From assembly GCA_047495785.1 (NCBI GenBank), contig JBLDXI010000013.1, forward strand, positions 744,001 to 808,000: a stretch of 64,000 bases of DNA. Direction: 5' to 3'. The notes beneath the pieces are model-generated. The model had not been told where the DNA came from. It did no database searches and worked only from the letters and a program-made list of their open reading frames with translations. Position numbers and translations under genes: made by a program. How positions within the stretch are numbered: the stretch's first letter is position 1; each line of letters begins with the position of its first letter. Source of the stretch: Lepidodermella squamata (Eukaryota; Gastrotricha). This document shows, piece after piece, positions 11,376 through 24,037 of this stretch.

Positions 11376-14351
11376 CTGAAAACAAAAATGAACCCAATTG
11401 TTAAAATGCTTTAATATAATGTCACACATTTGTTCTCCTTCGTTTCATTAACTCAACGTCTTAGAAATCTGATACGTAAGCAGTACATGATGAGCATAAA
11501 ATATTTCAAAATCTTGCTTAACTGCATGAAAGTATTGATTGCAAACAATGAGGTTAAAAATGGTTGGCTTATTTACTATTAAGGCCAAACAAAATTAATA
11601 TGGAGAGTAATCGCATTGCCGGCCTAATCCTCACTTCTCGACTTTTTTGAGGCAGCTCGTAAACAACCATCGTTCGATTAGAAAAGCATCAAGTAATGTA
11701 TGCAAAATTATTGGATCTCTGCTTAACACGCTATCGAGAAATTGGAAAGTATATAGGGGCAGCGCATACTCGAGAATTTTCTTCAACACATACAGCAGCG
11801 AAAGGGATTTTTTAACACCTCTAGCCTAACCATTATTTTTCCAGAAGAAAGCAAATAACTTTGTGAACATATGTGAGCAGTACGCACAAACAAACTAATA
11901 GTTTGTTCTTTAGCTATTGCACAGCTGTCATGGCCAATGCTGGCCGCAGATAAAGATTAAACGTCAATGATACGTGAAGGCTAACGCCAATCACAAACAT
12001 TATATTATTCGAAAAATTACCTTCAGTTCGGTGATAACAGAAGAGAAAACGGTGCCAAGAAGATGGTAGTCTCGCTCGAGACCAGCTTCTATGACCATTG
12101 CTTTTGCGGATTAACGGATAATCAGCAAATAGTCGAGATTTCAATGTTAATATCCTCGGATTTCATGAAATTCAAATAAAATGATCTAAATATGAATTCC
12201 GTAATTGTAATCAAATTGAGCGAGAAATCATTAAGGCGGAATTCTAGCTCTGCCGAACGGCATGTTGCCCGGACAACTTAGGTCGAAGAACAATTCAAAT
12301 GATAAAGATCAAAGGCTCAGCAGTTATCTGTGCTTTCTCTCCGCTGAGCGGTGTTTTTCTAGCGGTCTAAGGAGGCACTGCTAGTTTCGGTTAATCCAGT
12401 GATAACCTCACTAACATCTTATCTCTCCCATGAGCCAAGGCCCCTCCAGTGAATTACCCGCGATTGCAGAACATCTCATTAAATAGAAGACAAGAGCAGG
12501 AGCATCGTAGCCTTACAGCGGATAACAGGATTCTCTAAATAAATCTGGAATAAGTATCACGGCAGGTTGACATCGCTAACGGATAATTTATAAAACATAC
12601 AAAAACGAATTTATTCTCTAGAACTAAGAAACAAAGAAAACCATAAAAAGGCTCGTCTGATTTTCAAACCGAATTCATAAGCAAGAGATGTAACATCACC
12701 CTATTCGCATATTCTAGGACAAAAATATTCCTTGCTGCCTGTTCGCGTTTCAATGTACAGTGAAATTTGGCGGTTCTCAATTCTCACGGTAATCCTAACA
12801 GACGTCCACTACTACACAATCCAGTTAGTAAAACAAGTTACAGGCAACAATCTTCGCCTTAGCAGCTGAAGTCGACAATCGAAGATATGAATAAAAACGA
12901 GGGTTGCTGATTTCAAACAGCCTTTGATATTCTATAAGCCATATAAAATGAGCATCAAGCCATCAAACTTGAAAGTTAACCAAATTGTACGATTAAGTTT
13001 GGAATACTGTATTGAAGGGAAAATGGAAAATGTAAGGGGAAAAGTATCCTAGGAATAAGAAATGAGAGATAAAATGAGAATTGGCATGGTGCAAATTAAT
13101 CCGAACCACGAAGATTAATATAGAGACATCGCCATAGTGTCTGACAGCGAAACAGCCATCAGCCAAAAAACATCTGCTTACCGCCAGCCTACGCTGAACA
13201 CACGAAACCGGCAGATTTTCGTCGAAGGCGGCGATTTTCAAAAAATTCCCGAAAAGCTGATTAAATATATAATCAATAAAATGTTAATATTTCAGTACAA
13301 ATATATAAAATATTCATTATTTTTATGACGCTTCTCAATCTAAATTTATTTCTTTGCCGTGGTAATTCTAAATCTGAGGAATTTTGGCCGACGCGATTCG
13401 CAACCGTGGACCTTGCTCATGCTTTTTCTACTTCAACGCATGTCCTGGTCAAAAAGTGGCACAAGAAATATTTGTCCTTTCTATTTATGTATGTTCAGCC
13501 CCATTTTGGGTGGTATCAAAAGGTAAGGCTTGATAGAGGATTGACATTATTTTAATGAGGAAGGGTCCATTGACCAGGGAAAGGGGAAAGACGGTTTTCG
13601 GGCGTTGATTTCATTCTGGCCGACCGGTTTCCTGATGTATTGCTCCACTAGTGCCACTAGTCTTGAACCAAAATCAATGAGCTGTAAGTGAAAGTTTTTC
13701 GCCATCTTCGCGTTCGGTTGCCTTCACGTCTTCGTCGTCTCTATTTTCTTTCCTTATACCACTTCGAAAGCGAGCGTACGTGAAAGTTGCGTCGACTCTC
13801 TTCTTCGGATCCGTCGACACCCGATGAACTAGAGCCCATTTCGTCGCGTTATCCTCGTCCGCGTCGATGTCATTTGTCGAAGTGCTGCAGATGATCTTAT
13901 ATAATCCGCACCGCGCGAAGGAGCTTCTTCTTTTCGATTTACGCTTGGATTTCGTGCTGTCGGACTGTATGAGCGAATCAATTCTGATACAACACGCCAA
14001 CCATTGATCAAATGCAGTCAATAATATTCAGTTTATTCTCCCACAGACTCATCTGCTGTCACAAGGTTGATTTTTCCCAGCTGCGCGAAAGCTCGCCCTT
14101 AATGACATCTGAACGCTCTTGAGGGGGCCATTCCTGCTCAATCGGCTACTATTAGTTCAACAAGTGCATTGCCCTGGTAGGTATCTTGAACATCAAACAC
14201 TTAATCTCAACTCATAATCTGCTCTGCAAATTTGTCACACAACGATTTACCCGCAAAAATAATTCGATTCAAACATTCCACGCACTCTGGAGATCAATGC
14301 AGGTTTTATTTCCAATGCAATATATGAAATCTTAACACGCAGCTTCCGCTT
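11376..14351. other. 5' region of MTSS1 and 3' flank of the GPR158-like gene
   Basis: The initiator exon of MTSS1 probably lies here or further upstream, but I could not match any stretch to the expected N-terminal I-BAR helix. A minus-strand frame at 13674-14021 (115 codons) is Lys/Arg/Asp-rich and shows no family resemblance. A possible donor at about 13175 (CTGGCG/GTAAGC) follows a short open frame that does not look like MTSS1. Confidence 0.5.
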
Positions 14352-17300
14352 CTAAACGTATGTAAATTGAATACAATTAACCACGTTCTTATCAGGATCT
14401 TTGCCCGCTTTCGATGGAGATGCAGATCTTCTTAAATTTCTCGCATGGAGACTGGGAGACGGAGCGCTACCATTCTTTTTGAGCCAAACTTTAGGTGTTG
14501 CATTTGACGAGGAGTGGCGTATAAAATTGGGTATTATTGCCGCTGAATCGACTGGAGAAACTACGGTATCGTCCATGGAGTAGTCATCACACATTGGCTT
14601 GAAGGCTCCATTCTCCAAGTGGCAACCATTTGGTACAGTCGCAACAGTTGCGTTTCGAACACCATTGCCAATATCTTTTCTCAGTACACCAGGAGACCCA
14701 TTAGTTACGTAGCCAACATCAGGCAAAGATTCCTCGCCGCGGACATGAATCAACGTGGGTCGGTTGACGGTTTTGAACAGAGGAGACACGTCACCGTTGC
14801 GATAAACTGGCTTATGTTCGCTGCCACTGCTTACATCATCAGCCGCTCGAGATGAGTGCGTTGAATTCAAAGTATTCGTTCCTGAGTTCGGCGATTTGCA
14901 TGAGGATTCAGAACGGCTTTTCGAGGGTGTAGCCATGCCATTCAGGTCAAGATGCACATCTACGGTGTTGGCTAAAATGCCATTCAGTGGTATAAAAGGT
15001 TCATGCGCTTCAAATGCCATTGACTTTGATTTCTCAGCCGTACAAACAGAAGCGTCAGCAGGAAGAGACAACGCTTGCTGACTATTAGGTGCGCCAATCT
15101 GCATCGATTTAGCGCGGTTAACTTCGTCTCGAAGGCTGTCAATCTGCTCCTGGAGTTTACTGAGCTGAGGCAATAACGTTTGCTCTTCTTCGTTGATGGG
15201 CTTTTTGTCTTTCAATGAACTCTTCAGAGCAGACGGTCGTTCCTTAGCTTCGTTCGCTTTGGCTTCCGGAGTATCCAGTGGAGACGACGAGTTGTTGAAA
15301 CTGCTGTTATACGGGATTGGCTGAACAGGCAATGTCGTACTTGGATCGCCATCGCAACTCGGCAAATCGGCCGTGCCACTGCTCAGTTGCCTGGCTACAG
15401 AGCGTTTGTTTTGCGAGAAGCCCGTGGGCGCCGTCATGCTTGTTTTCGAAGCTAGAGCTGGCACAAAGCGGCGAGGCTTGTGGGATTCACGAGTTTCTCC
15501 TGCTTTCATAGATCGGACAAGATGGTACACTTTGCTTGCAAACAAAAAAGCGATTGTTCCAGTAACGGTCAGTTGTGTGTGTATAAACACGAGTATATAA
15601 AAAAGGTTAGGATTTCCGCTACTGTGTAGGAAGAACCTGAGCCGAATTCAAAACGTTAGCAATGATAAAAAATAAACTGGCAAGAAATATTTACATGCTG
15701 ATATTGAAAAATATCGAAAGAATAGTTTCGTTGTAAATGGCCCAACTGATGAATCTACTTTCGTTGAACTCTGATGGTGTTTTGTGGGTCAAAATTGATA
15801 GCCAAATTCCCCAAAGAAGAAACAGCAGTTTGCCTGAGGATGAAACAACGTTGTGAAGCTATAAGTCAAGCTCATGAAATGAACTTACATCCTGCAACGC
15901 TGAAATCCCACGCGTCAAAGCTACACGCGTAAGTTTTCATGCCACTTGAGTGCCTGACCATTTCGACATCGGGCCGTCCAATGATTGTTCGCAATGTGCA
16001 AAATGCAACGAAAGCCGACACTACCAAGCCTATTCGTTTCAGCAGCATCATATCAGTGATTTTAACGTTCCGATGCTTAGTCGGACGGAAAACGACGGCG
16101 ATTCTAGGAAATAAAATTCAAGAGTAATTTCTCGTGCCTACATTTCCGAAGACCTACCTCCATGTCTTGAAAAGAATGGACGCATAAATAACGGCAAAGC
16201 CGATTTCTCGTGGCCAAAATTGCAGCGTGCACAGAACTGGGGAAGGTTCGAAAAAGTGAACGATCATAGGAGTGTAGGACAGCATGGCCCCGCCGAGTAT
16301 GATTTGCAAAAGTAAAGGACTAGCAGCTTTGATCGCTTTGAAGTCTTGAAACATCCGGACGAAAATGGACCATCCAATGACAGAAAGCATGATAACACCC
16401 GTTATCGATATCAGAATTATTCTCAGAACCCAGCTGATTGGAAAAAGGCATGGCCTGGGAAATTCGATGAAAAAAATTAGTAAGGAAATCGTCACAAAAA
16501 AACCACGCGAAATTGTCATTTTGTCCTGATGAATCAACTATAAGCGCTTTCCGAAATTCCGAAATATTTCCTCTCTGTCATGTGCAAATGGCTCTGGATT
16601 GTGTCATGGGAAGAGGTATCACAAGGAAGTAGGTGCTGGTGCTAAGTAAAGTCGTTAACCGGTCCTCAATTAATAATGCGAAGGTCTCCAAGGCAAATTT
16701 AAATTATATAAAATAATTATTATAGGAAAATTCGATTGAACCAATGGAAATGAAAACCAAAGCCTCAGTACAATAGAGATACATAATCGAAGAATTTTTT
16801 AAATAAAACCAAGCAGTCTCCAACTTAATTAATTAAAACAATATCTTACAGTGAACTTACCATTGCAAAGTGGAGAAATGAAAAACAGTCATGAATTGCA
16901 TTAAATTTGTGCTCAGTGAATTTCATTCATCAAATGCGTGATCAACTCTCCGTTAGGTACAAAACAAACAATAGCGATTTTTTTTAATCGAATCTCACCT
17001 TCCATCCTCGCAGGTGTCACAACCTGGCGCGCAAGGCTGACAGTCGAAGCCATTTTCGTATAAATTGAGCTGCCCATCCTGCATTTTATCAAACTCCTCT
17101 TCGACCTGCGTTCCGTTATAAAAGTAAGTCCGTGCAGATTCGTCGAATTGCCGCCTCGCTGAGGCGGGACTATAAAATCCTGGCTTGCAGTAACATCTGT
17201 AAGATCCACGTTGGAATCCAAGGCCTGCTATTGGAGAGCACTAAACAGAAAACGATCCTGAATAAGTAAACACGACTTATTTTGAGGATACTCACCACTG

Positions 17301-18568
17301 TCGATGGGCGGCATTTGTGGGTGTCTGCGAACACGTTAACTTCTCCTGAGAATTTATCCTTATCACTTGAGCACTGATTTATGTCTACTTGCATCAGATC
17401 AATGTCAATACCACTCGTTCCTCTGCAAGAAAAAACCGGAAGTAGCAAGCATTTCCACGCTTCAAAAGTTCTTACTTGAAAGCATAACTCCGTTGCAGCC
17501 GGTCGTAGCCGAAAAATGGAACTGTGTAGGTGATCATCCAAATGTTCCCACCGCCACAATCGTAGTAAGGCAACGACCAATGACCGTCTTCGTAGTTGAC
17601 GACTAGCGTACTGTAGGTTTTGTTGACGTCATCGTTGGGCAAGAAAAAACTGACCACAGCTGGAAAAACGAAAATAATGTTGGTTAGAATGTCCTTCGAA
17701 CCTCAAAATTGAGGTCAAATTCAATTATTCTTTCTTTATATGAATTTTTTAATATTTTATCTGCCATCCATCAGCTTTTGGTGGCTGCGAGCCTTATTAT
17801 TTTCTTTCCGTAATCTCGCCAAACTAGACTAGTGCAAAAGCTCTCGGCTAGGCTATAAAATCTTTAGACGTTTCATAACAGACGACTGCGCTAATTTAAG
17901 TATTAATCCCAGGATAGTCGTCCCAAATTTCAGGTCAAAGAAATCGATTTTCTCGACCAAGTGAGAGCGGATAAATAAAAAAACTTACATTCTTTACGAG
18001 ATCGAGTATTATTAATTATGCGAAGGCCAATTCTCCTGATTTCATGGAACCATTCGTGTTCTGTGGTCAGCTCATTTTCGTAATGATGCGTTTTGGCGAG
18101 ATCTTTCACTATAATAGTGCCATCTTTCTTGTTGCGAAAAGCATAAGGACAGAAAATTCCGAACGATTTGAACTGGTTAAAGTCGTAGCAGTTGCCAGCA
18201 GCGAATATGTCATCATCGCTCTCGACCAGGTTGGAAACCAACCAGTAGAGCACGGATTCTCGGTACAGATAATCAGGGTTGTACTTCCACAAATAAGTCA
18301 GCAGATTAGCCCGGGTGACGGCGATCATAGCTTGGCGCTTGAATCGCTCACGGGCCAAGCCTTGTACGACGCCCGGGCCGAGATTTTCCATACTGCAGTT
18401 GTCCGGTTTCGTTGCGGACATGCGGCGAAGGAAGGAATCGATGTCTGACTGCTGGCGGTTGGTGAAACTGTTGGTTCCATCTCCGCAGAAGCACAATTGT
18501 AAGATCGCTAGAATTAGGCACACTCCAAGCTGCGTTGCTAAACTTCTACGCCGGCTAGTTACGAGCAT
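14352..18568 (-). CDS. Class C orphan GPCR of the GPR158/GPR179 (smog) family
   Basis: Eight exons on the minus strand: 17989-18568, 17476-17659, 17296-17422, 16999-17240, 16158-16454, 15889-16103, 15695-15833 and 14352-15636. They total 3069 nt, 1022 residues, with all phases agreeing. A signal peptide (about residues 10-29) leads into a Cache-like ectodomain containing EHEWFHEIRR, the counterpart of ETEWFHGLRR in GPR158. A Cys-rich EGF-like region follows, with VDINQCSSD, THKC and GLGF...YCKPGFY, then CAPGCDTCEDG. Seven membrane segments run from about 378 to 625, with AASPLLLQIILGG, WPREIGFAVIYASI and FIHTQLTVTGTIAF matching the family. The roughly 395-residue cytoplasmic tail has a coiled coil near 745-770. 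GPR158 binds glycine and RGS7/Gbeta5, and fly Smog acts in morphogenesis; the ligand here is unknown. Confidence 0.92.
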
Positions 18569-18614
18569 TCGCGTAACTTGTCATTGAAGATTCGGATGTT
18601 AAGTTTCGCGAGCG

Positions 18615-19467
18615 CTGTAAGATGAATGCTGACGAGGCGCGCCGTTGCGTTGTGTTTGTCCACCGTTAATATTTAACGCGCGATGGTTTGTCTTTTATAA
18701 ATATTCGTCGACTAGAGCAATAAAAATTTATTAAAAGCCTATAAGATAGGAATGCGCAAAAATGATAATGAAATCTTGCTGCTGAAACAATGTTGCGTAA
18801 ATGGTAATAACAAAGCAAAAATAATAACAACAAAACAACAAATCGATAACAGGGCGCCTGCAAATGGCGCGGGTGACGCTGATGGGAAAAACGGAGTTCT
18901 GATGATGTCGGCTCGTTGACAAGATTTGAGATATTATGCAACTTGCTGTTGCACCAGATAAAATAACATACGACGTATCATAATTATACTATATGAATGC
19001 GCATCGGAATATGATATTAGCGAGGATCTGGTTTTATTAAAAAAAAATTACGCGCGGGTGTTGTCAATTTTCTTAAAGAACTGCATAATCTCTAGGCAGG
19101 TATAGCTGTCAAGATTTTTATAATGAGCTTACTATATTTTTTACAACTATTTCTACATACCATTGCGTGCTTGGTGTCGCAGTTGTAATACGCAATGACT
19201 CGTATAGTATTTAGCCGTTTGAGTCTATTCAGTAGGGACATTCGGAACTACGTTTTTTATAATAAAAATGATATGTGTTGGAGCCGCGTAACAGAATAAA
19301 ATTTTGACAGCATCGTGAATGAAAACACGGTGATACAAATTTGACAGAGATAGTTGAAAGCAGACGGCATTCGATTAGAATTATTACACGGCATAGCATC
19401 ACATTGACCTAAGGAATAGGAAAATTATGGAGAAATTAGCGGCTAATTATTAGCCAGCGATACTTAC
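18615..19467 (-). other. Candidate 5' UTR intron of the GPR158-like gene
   Basis: A consensus donor CAG/GTAAGTA lies at 19467 and a good acceptor TTCATCTTACAG ends at 18615, 47 nt before the ATG. This suggests a noncoding first exon just right of 19467. It is an inference from splice signals only. Confidence 0.4.
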
Positions 19468-20454
19468 CTGCTGGACTGAGGCAGAAAGGAGGTCACAAAT
19501 ATCGATGAATATAAATTATGTTTGATGCTGCGATTAGTAGGTATCAATAATTTTTTGCGCGCTTCCTACTGTGATGGAGCGCTGATTTCCAACTTAGCAG
19601 TCGTTGTTGTGTAGCGTAAATAAGGCGCGCCAGGTCGGTCGGGGCGGAACACTATTTATGCCGATGTAATTTACTACGCAAATGTGCGAAAGTATCCAGG
19701 TAGTATATTAGCAATACCTTATATTAGGTCTAGTGGCGCCCCGCATCTTAGACGAGAAAGTATTCCGCAATATGAAAGAGGTGAGAAAATAACAATAACA
19801 CTACGGAGACGATTAAAATATTCGAAAGCCGCATGAAAGTTATAATCACCTTTCACGAAATCACTTCTGCCCTTTATTATAAGGCGATTATACTAGCCTA
19901 TAGTGCCAGGACAACATGCATTAATTTACTTCTGAATAAAAGTAAATAACAACAGCTTAGCGAGGTAAATGAGAAAATATTTTAACTGTTAATATCATTT
20001 CCCTGGGCAACAATATTTTCGAAAATTGTTTATGCAAATTAAATTGTTGAGCGATAACTATTACACAGTGCGCATACTTATATAAATAATAATAATAATC
20101 CACACTGTTGAGCGCGTTTAGGCAGTAGCGTTTGTGTAGCTACTACAGACATCAACGCGCAGGAATTGATTTCGGCTACATTCGCTGCATGCGCGAAGAG
20201 GCGTTTGCCTCTTTTTACGGCGGGGATGATCACAGTTACGATCCGGATTTTTTAATTCTGCTAATCAGAACGATAATGTGTGAATGTATAGATATTCGAT
20301 ACAACAAGCATTCTTGTTTTTCACATTACGGTAAAAAATGACGCCCCACGTTTTCATCCTGCGGGAGAAATTCTCGAAATTAAAAGTTAGACGGAAATAG
20401 CCGAAGAAGACTGGTCAAACGTCTGGCGCACTTTCTTCGTACCTATGATGATTT

Positions 20455-20722
20455 GCGTCGGGATTTTTTTCACCCGAGGGGATTTGTTCAAATGAAAGCA
20501 AAAAGTAATTACAAAGATTGTCGCGCAGTGCAAGTGCTCAAAGAATATCGGGAAAGGAATTTTGCGCTGAAATTAGACGCTGCGCGTAGGAACTTAATCC
20601 CACCGGATGACCTTGAAAATATTGTTCAAAAGAAAAGGCTTCCTCCTGTGTTGAATCCCATCCCCCAGCCAGACTCCTGGTATTTCGAAGCCGGAGAAGA
20701 AAGAAGAGGTACCAATTGGTGA
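20455..20722 (+). CDS. Unrecognised short reading frame, only plus-strand candidate
   Basis: The open frame extends from a stop near 20387 to TGA at 20722. It has no ATG before position 20491 (giving 77 residues), so an upstream exon may be needed. The product is charged and helical, with a Pro-rich tail (LIPPDDLENIVQKKRLPPV, then a PIPQPDSWYFE segment). It reads like real protein rather than random frame, but I do not recognise a family. It has no matching neighbour and no clear splice acceptor. It could be an exon of a gene otherwise outside what I can see, a decayed retrocopy, or chance. Confidence 0.25.
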
Positions 20723-23700
20723 TGACATACTGTTTATAGGGTGTTGCATTCAAATTGGAAGGAACCTGGTAGTCTAGACAGGATTTTATTCGCGCACCCA
20801 CTAGAAAAAAATATAGCGGCCGACGGAAGTAACGAAAACCAGGCGTGATATAATTTAAGAGAGATCATAACAAAAAACTGGGAGTTTGGCAGATAGGCTT
20901 GCCAAAGTTTCTAGCTTAGCGTCCTAATTTACGTTGAAAGTACTTTCTCGCTGATTGTGTTTGGCGCGAACATTTAAGCAGGATATGTTGTAGGAGGCGG
21001 CGACGAAATGTGATGCAGAAAGCAGCAACATCATCATCCGCATCGCAGCATACTGACGCTGTTGGGCGAGGTGTGCGCTTAGAAAGATGCGCGATGACAT
21101 ACGTATGTTTATTTCGCGCAAAGTGCCGCGCGCGCTGGCTTCAGCTACCTGTTCGCGATGCCAGCGGTTGTTTATTACCTTTCCGCGAAAAGCCATCATC
21201 GCATGTCAGCTTAATTAACAGCGATAATATTTACTTACCTACCATTCCTTGCTATATAGAAGCTGATTAAGGTACCTACTTATCACTAGCTCAATGTTTT
21301 ACATTAGATGCTAAAACAGCAAAATAAAGAATATAAAAGAGTCTTAATATATGACTTGAACTTGGAAAAACAGGAAGCTCGTACAGGAAACGCATCGACC
21401 GAACGATTTTTTTTAACAGCGCCCGGTGCGATCGAATTGAATCAATGCTTTCTGGCGCACAAAAATCCGCAGACAATTAATTCAAGAGAGAATTTCCGTC
21501 TTAAATTTGAGATTGCGAGCGCACCTTGCACATTTTAATTTCACGCTCACTGCGCATGTCGTGGCAGAAACAAGAACAGTCAGCTTTTTATTGAAACACG
21601 AGATGATAGACGCTCATGCAATAAGGACTTGTGAATCAGACGTGGAACAGGCGTCTGGCGAACACGCGCGTCGAATTATTGCGAGCGATGCAAAATGATG
21701 ATTTCCGGATTTAGGGCATCACAACACTTGATGGCAACACGCAGTACCAACGGCCCAAACGAACGCGCGCCTTGATAGTTTCCATTTAGCAATAAAAACT
21801 GTCTATTCTTATTAAAAGTATAGTTGAAAGTTGTTGCATCGTTCCGAGGCCTAAATAAACAGAGCAATTAATAGATCATCTATACCAATATAGGCGCGTG
21901 TTGCCTATTTGGATGTATCGCATTGTTATTGCGCGCTGGCCTGGACATATGTTTCGCACATGAGTGAAGTTCTCTAATAAACACAAGACGCAGGGGTTAC
22001 TGCAATACTGTTCAGCAAAATTTGATGATCAAATCATCATCGCCATTACGTTATTTGTCATACAGCATCATCAACAGCGTCAACACACACACGCGCGCGG
22101 CTTGAAATGAGATTTTTGATAATGAAGATAATGAAGAACTATTGGTTGCCTACTCTCTATATGCGCGCTCTCGGCGCCTTAAGAACTCGATTAGCAATAA
22201 TGGTAATGGCATTATGTCGCTCATTTTGTCGTCGACAACGACGGCTGCCGACGACAGATCATGCCGACGCTGGCCACAGCGACGGGCATTGGGGACTCGC
22301 TTGAAATTAATAATCGCAAAATGGGGCAGGATTCTAGATAAAAACAGCAAATTTGACAATTTCTGTAATGAAAAATGAATGTAAGAAGGTTGCGCGAAAA
22401 ACTCCCTAGCTACATATATCAAAATTGCGCAAAATATATCATCAAAAAAGACACATCAACGGAACTAATAATATGTATATGGGTCGTTTTTTGTATATAA
22501 ATCACCGCTGTATACGCAGCGCCGTAAAAAAAAGATGCGCACTTTTATTTGCGCGGACGAATATTATGATATTGTAATGGAAACGTTTTGTCACTGGGAT
22601 TGAAAACGATCAATTGACGATGTGGGCCACCACCTGGGAATCGACCGCACCCCGTTGCCAGATAAAAGTAAAAAAAGCGTGATTTTTTTATACAATCCAT
22701 ATCGGCACATTGTCATCGACCTGCCGCCTTTCCCATAAATCATTAATATAACTAAAATAAAATCGTTGGAAAGTCGAAAAAGTGGAGCTGATATTGCCAG
22801 ATCTAGATTAATCAGCCAAATATTTGAACTCTATTCGGGGTGACTTTTTTATTCCCATGCACGTCTGTGCATGATAAATCTAAGTATATCGATTTTTTCT
22901 TCGGATTGAAGTTCTTCGCAAATCCCTCGATGACATATGATGCTAAAAAACCGATCTACCTATGGGAATAATAGGTGAGCACCCTAATTTGGAATTCTCA
23001 AGTATACTGTGCTGAATAAGGTAAAAAAAACTTCGCAGCAATGAATTGCACTGCGTTTTTTCATACGTAAGTAGAAGCCTTATGAAAGCGCAGATGGGAA
23101 AACAGCAGAGTGCCGCTAACAATTATTAGAAAATTGGTTTATTTGTAATTAAAAGCCGCAAACAGCAGTTTCCTCAACTTTAAGATAAACTGCTGCTTTC
23201 ATACTATGTCGCCATATGCGTATCATCGGTGCCGAAAGTTGCGCGAAAATAGTAATAAGAATCTTCCAAAAACAATAACTCGTAGATAAATAAAAAAATT
23301 ATGACATGCACGCACGAGCGGCGGAGCGTAGACGGAGCACACGAAAATTAAGTGCGGATATACTTTTACTAGATCTTGTCATTAAAATTGCCATGTATAT
23401 AAAACAGCGGCGTCACCAATTTTTCTGTTTTGAGCGCGTTTGAAACTACTGCCCAGTGTCCCTTCAGCGAGGCCTTTGTTTCGTGAAGCGAAAGAGTAAC
23501 ATATGATAAGATTATAATACGCGCTAGAATAAACTTGTTGAGTCAAAAGTTGTCGAGGCTTCACCTACAGACTATATTTCATTGGCAAAGAATGAGGAAT
23601 AAGTTACAGCTAAGTGCCGGAACTCATTTTCCGCGCTGGAAATAATAAGGAAGAGACGTAAGTATAACGAAGTCACATGGTTACATTGATGCATTTGCCA

Positions 23701-23997
23701 AGCGCTGCATTGATTTCGCTGCAGATGACAGCTCGTTTTTTGCAATTCGATTTTGAGAGAAATGTCTCTTTTTACATTTGAATGCGATGTTTTCGGAAAA
23801 AACGTACGTGCTTCAGGTATGAGGTCAGTGATGCATGAAAATATGAAATCAAATATATTAAACACTGGTCTCGGAGAACGCGCGCATGTGCGTAATCATG
23901 TTTTTTTTATTTCATGAAAAAATGATTGCCAAAATTTATAAATATCAGTACGAGAGAATGCTAAGCCACTCGTAATAGACACAGTGTGTCGGCGTAC

Positions 23998-24034
23998 TTA
24001 TTGTATCGTATTATTGTATCGTATTATTGTATCG
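23998..24034 (-). repeat. Tandem 13-bp repeat directly after the first protease stop
   Basis: The unit TTATTGTATCGTA occurs nearly three times on the plus strand. On the minus strand it reads as repeated ACAATAAT/ACAATAAG, variants resembling poly(A) signals, starting 4 bp past the stop of the protease at 24038. Confidence 0.7.
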
Positions 24035-24037
24035 TCA

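Larger units (their letters stand above)
19468..24037. other. Gene-poor interval between the GPR158-like gene and the protease array
   Basis: Apart from the weak plus-strand frame at 20455-20722, I see no exon with recognisable homology on either strand. The base composition is AT-rich with scattered short GCGC-containing tracts. It may hold the promoter of the receptor and 3' sequence of the first protease copy. Confidence 0.5.

Noticed and set aside
12993-13241. Candidate MTSS1 first exon with a good donor at about 13175
   Set aside because: The encoded residues do not resemble the expected N-terminal I-BAR helix.
13674-14021. 115-codon minus-strand frame
   Set aside because: Low-complexity basic/acidic product with no start context, splice partner or family resemblance.
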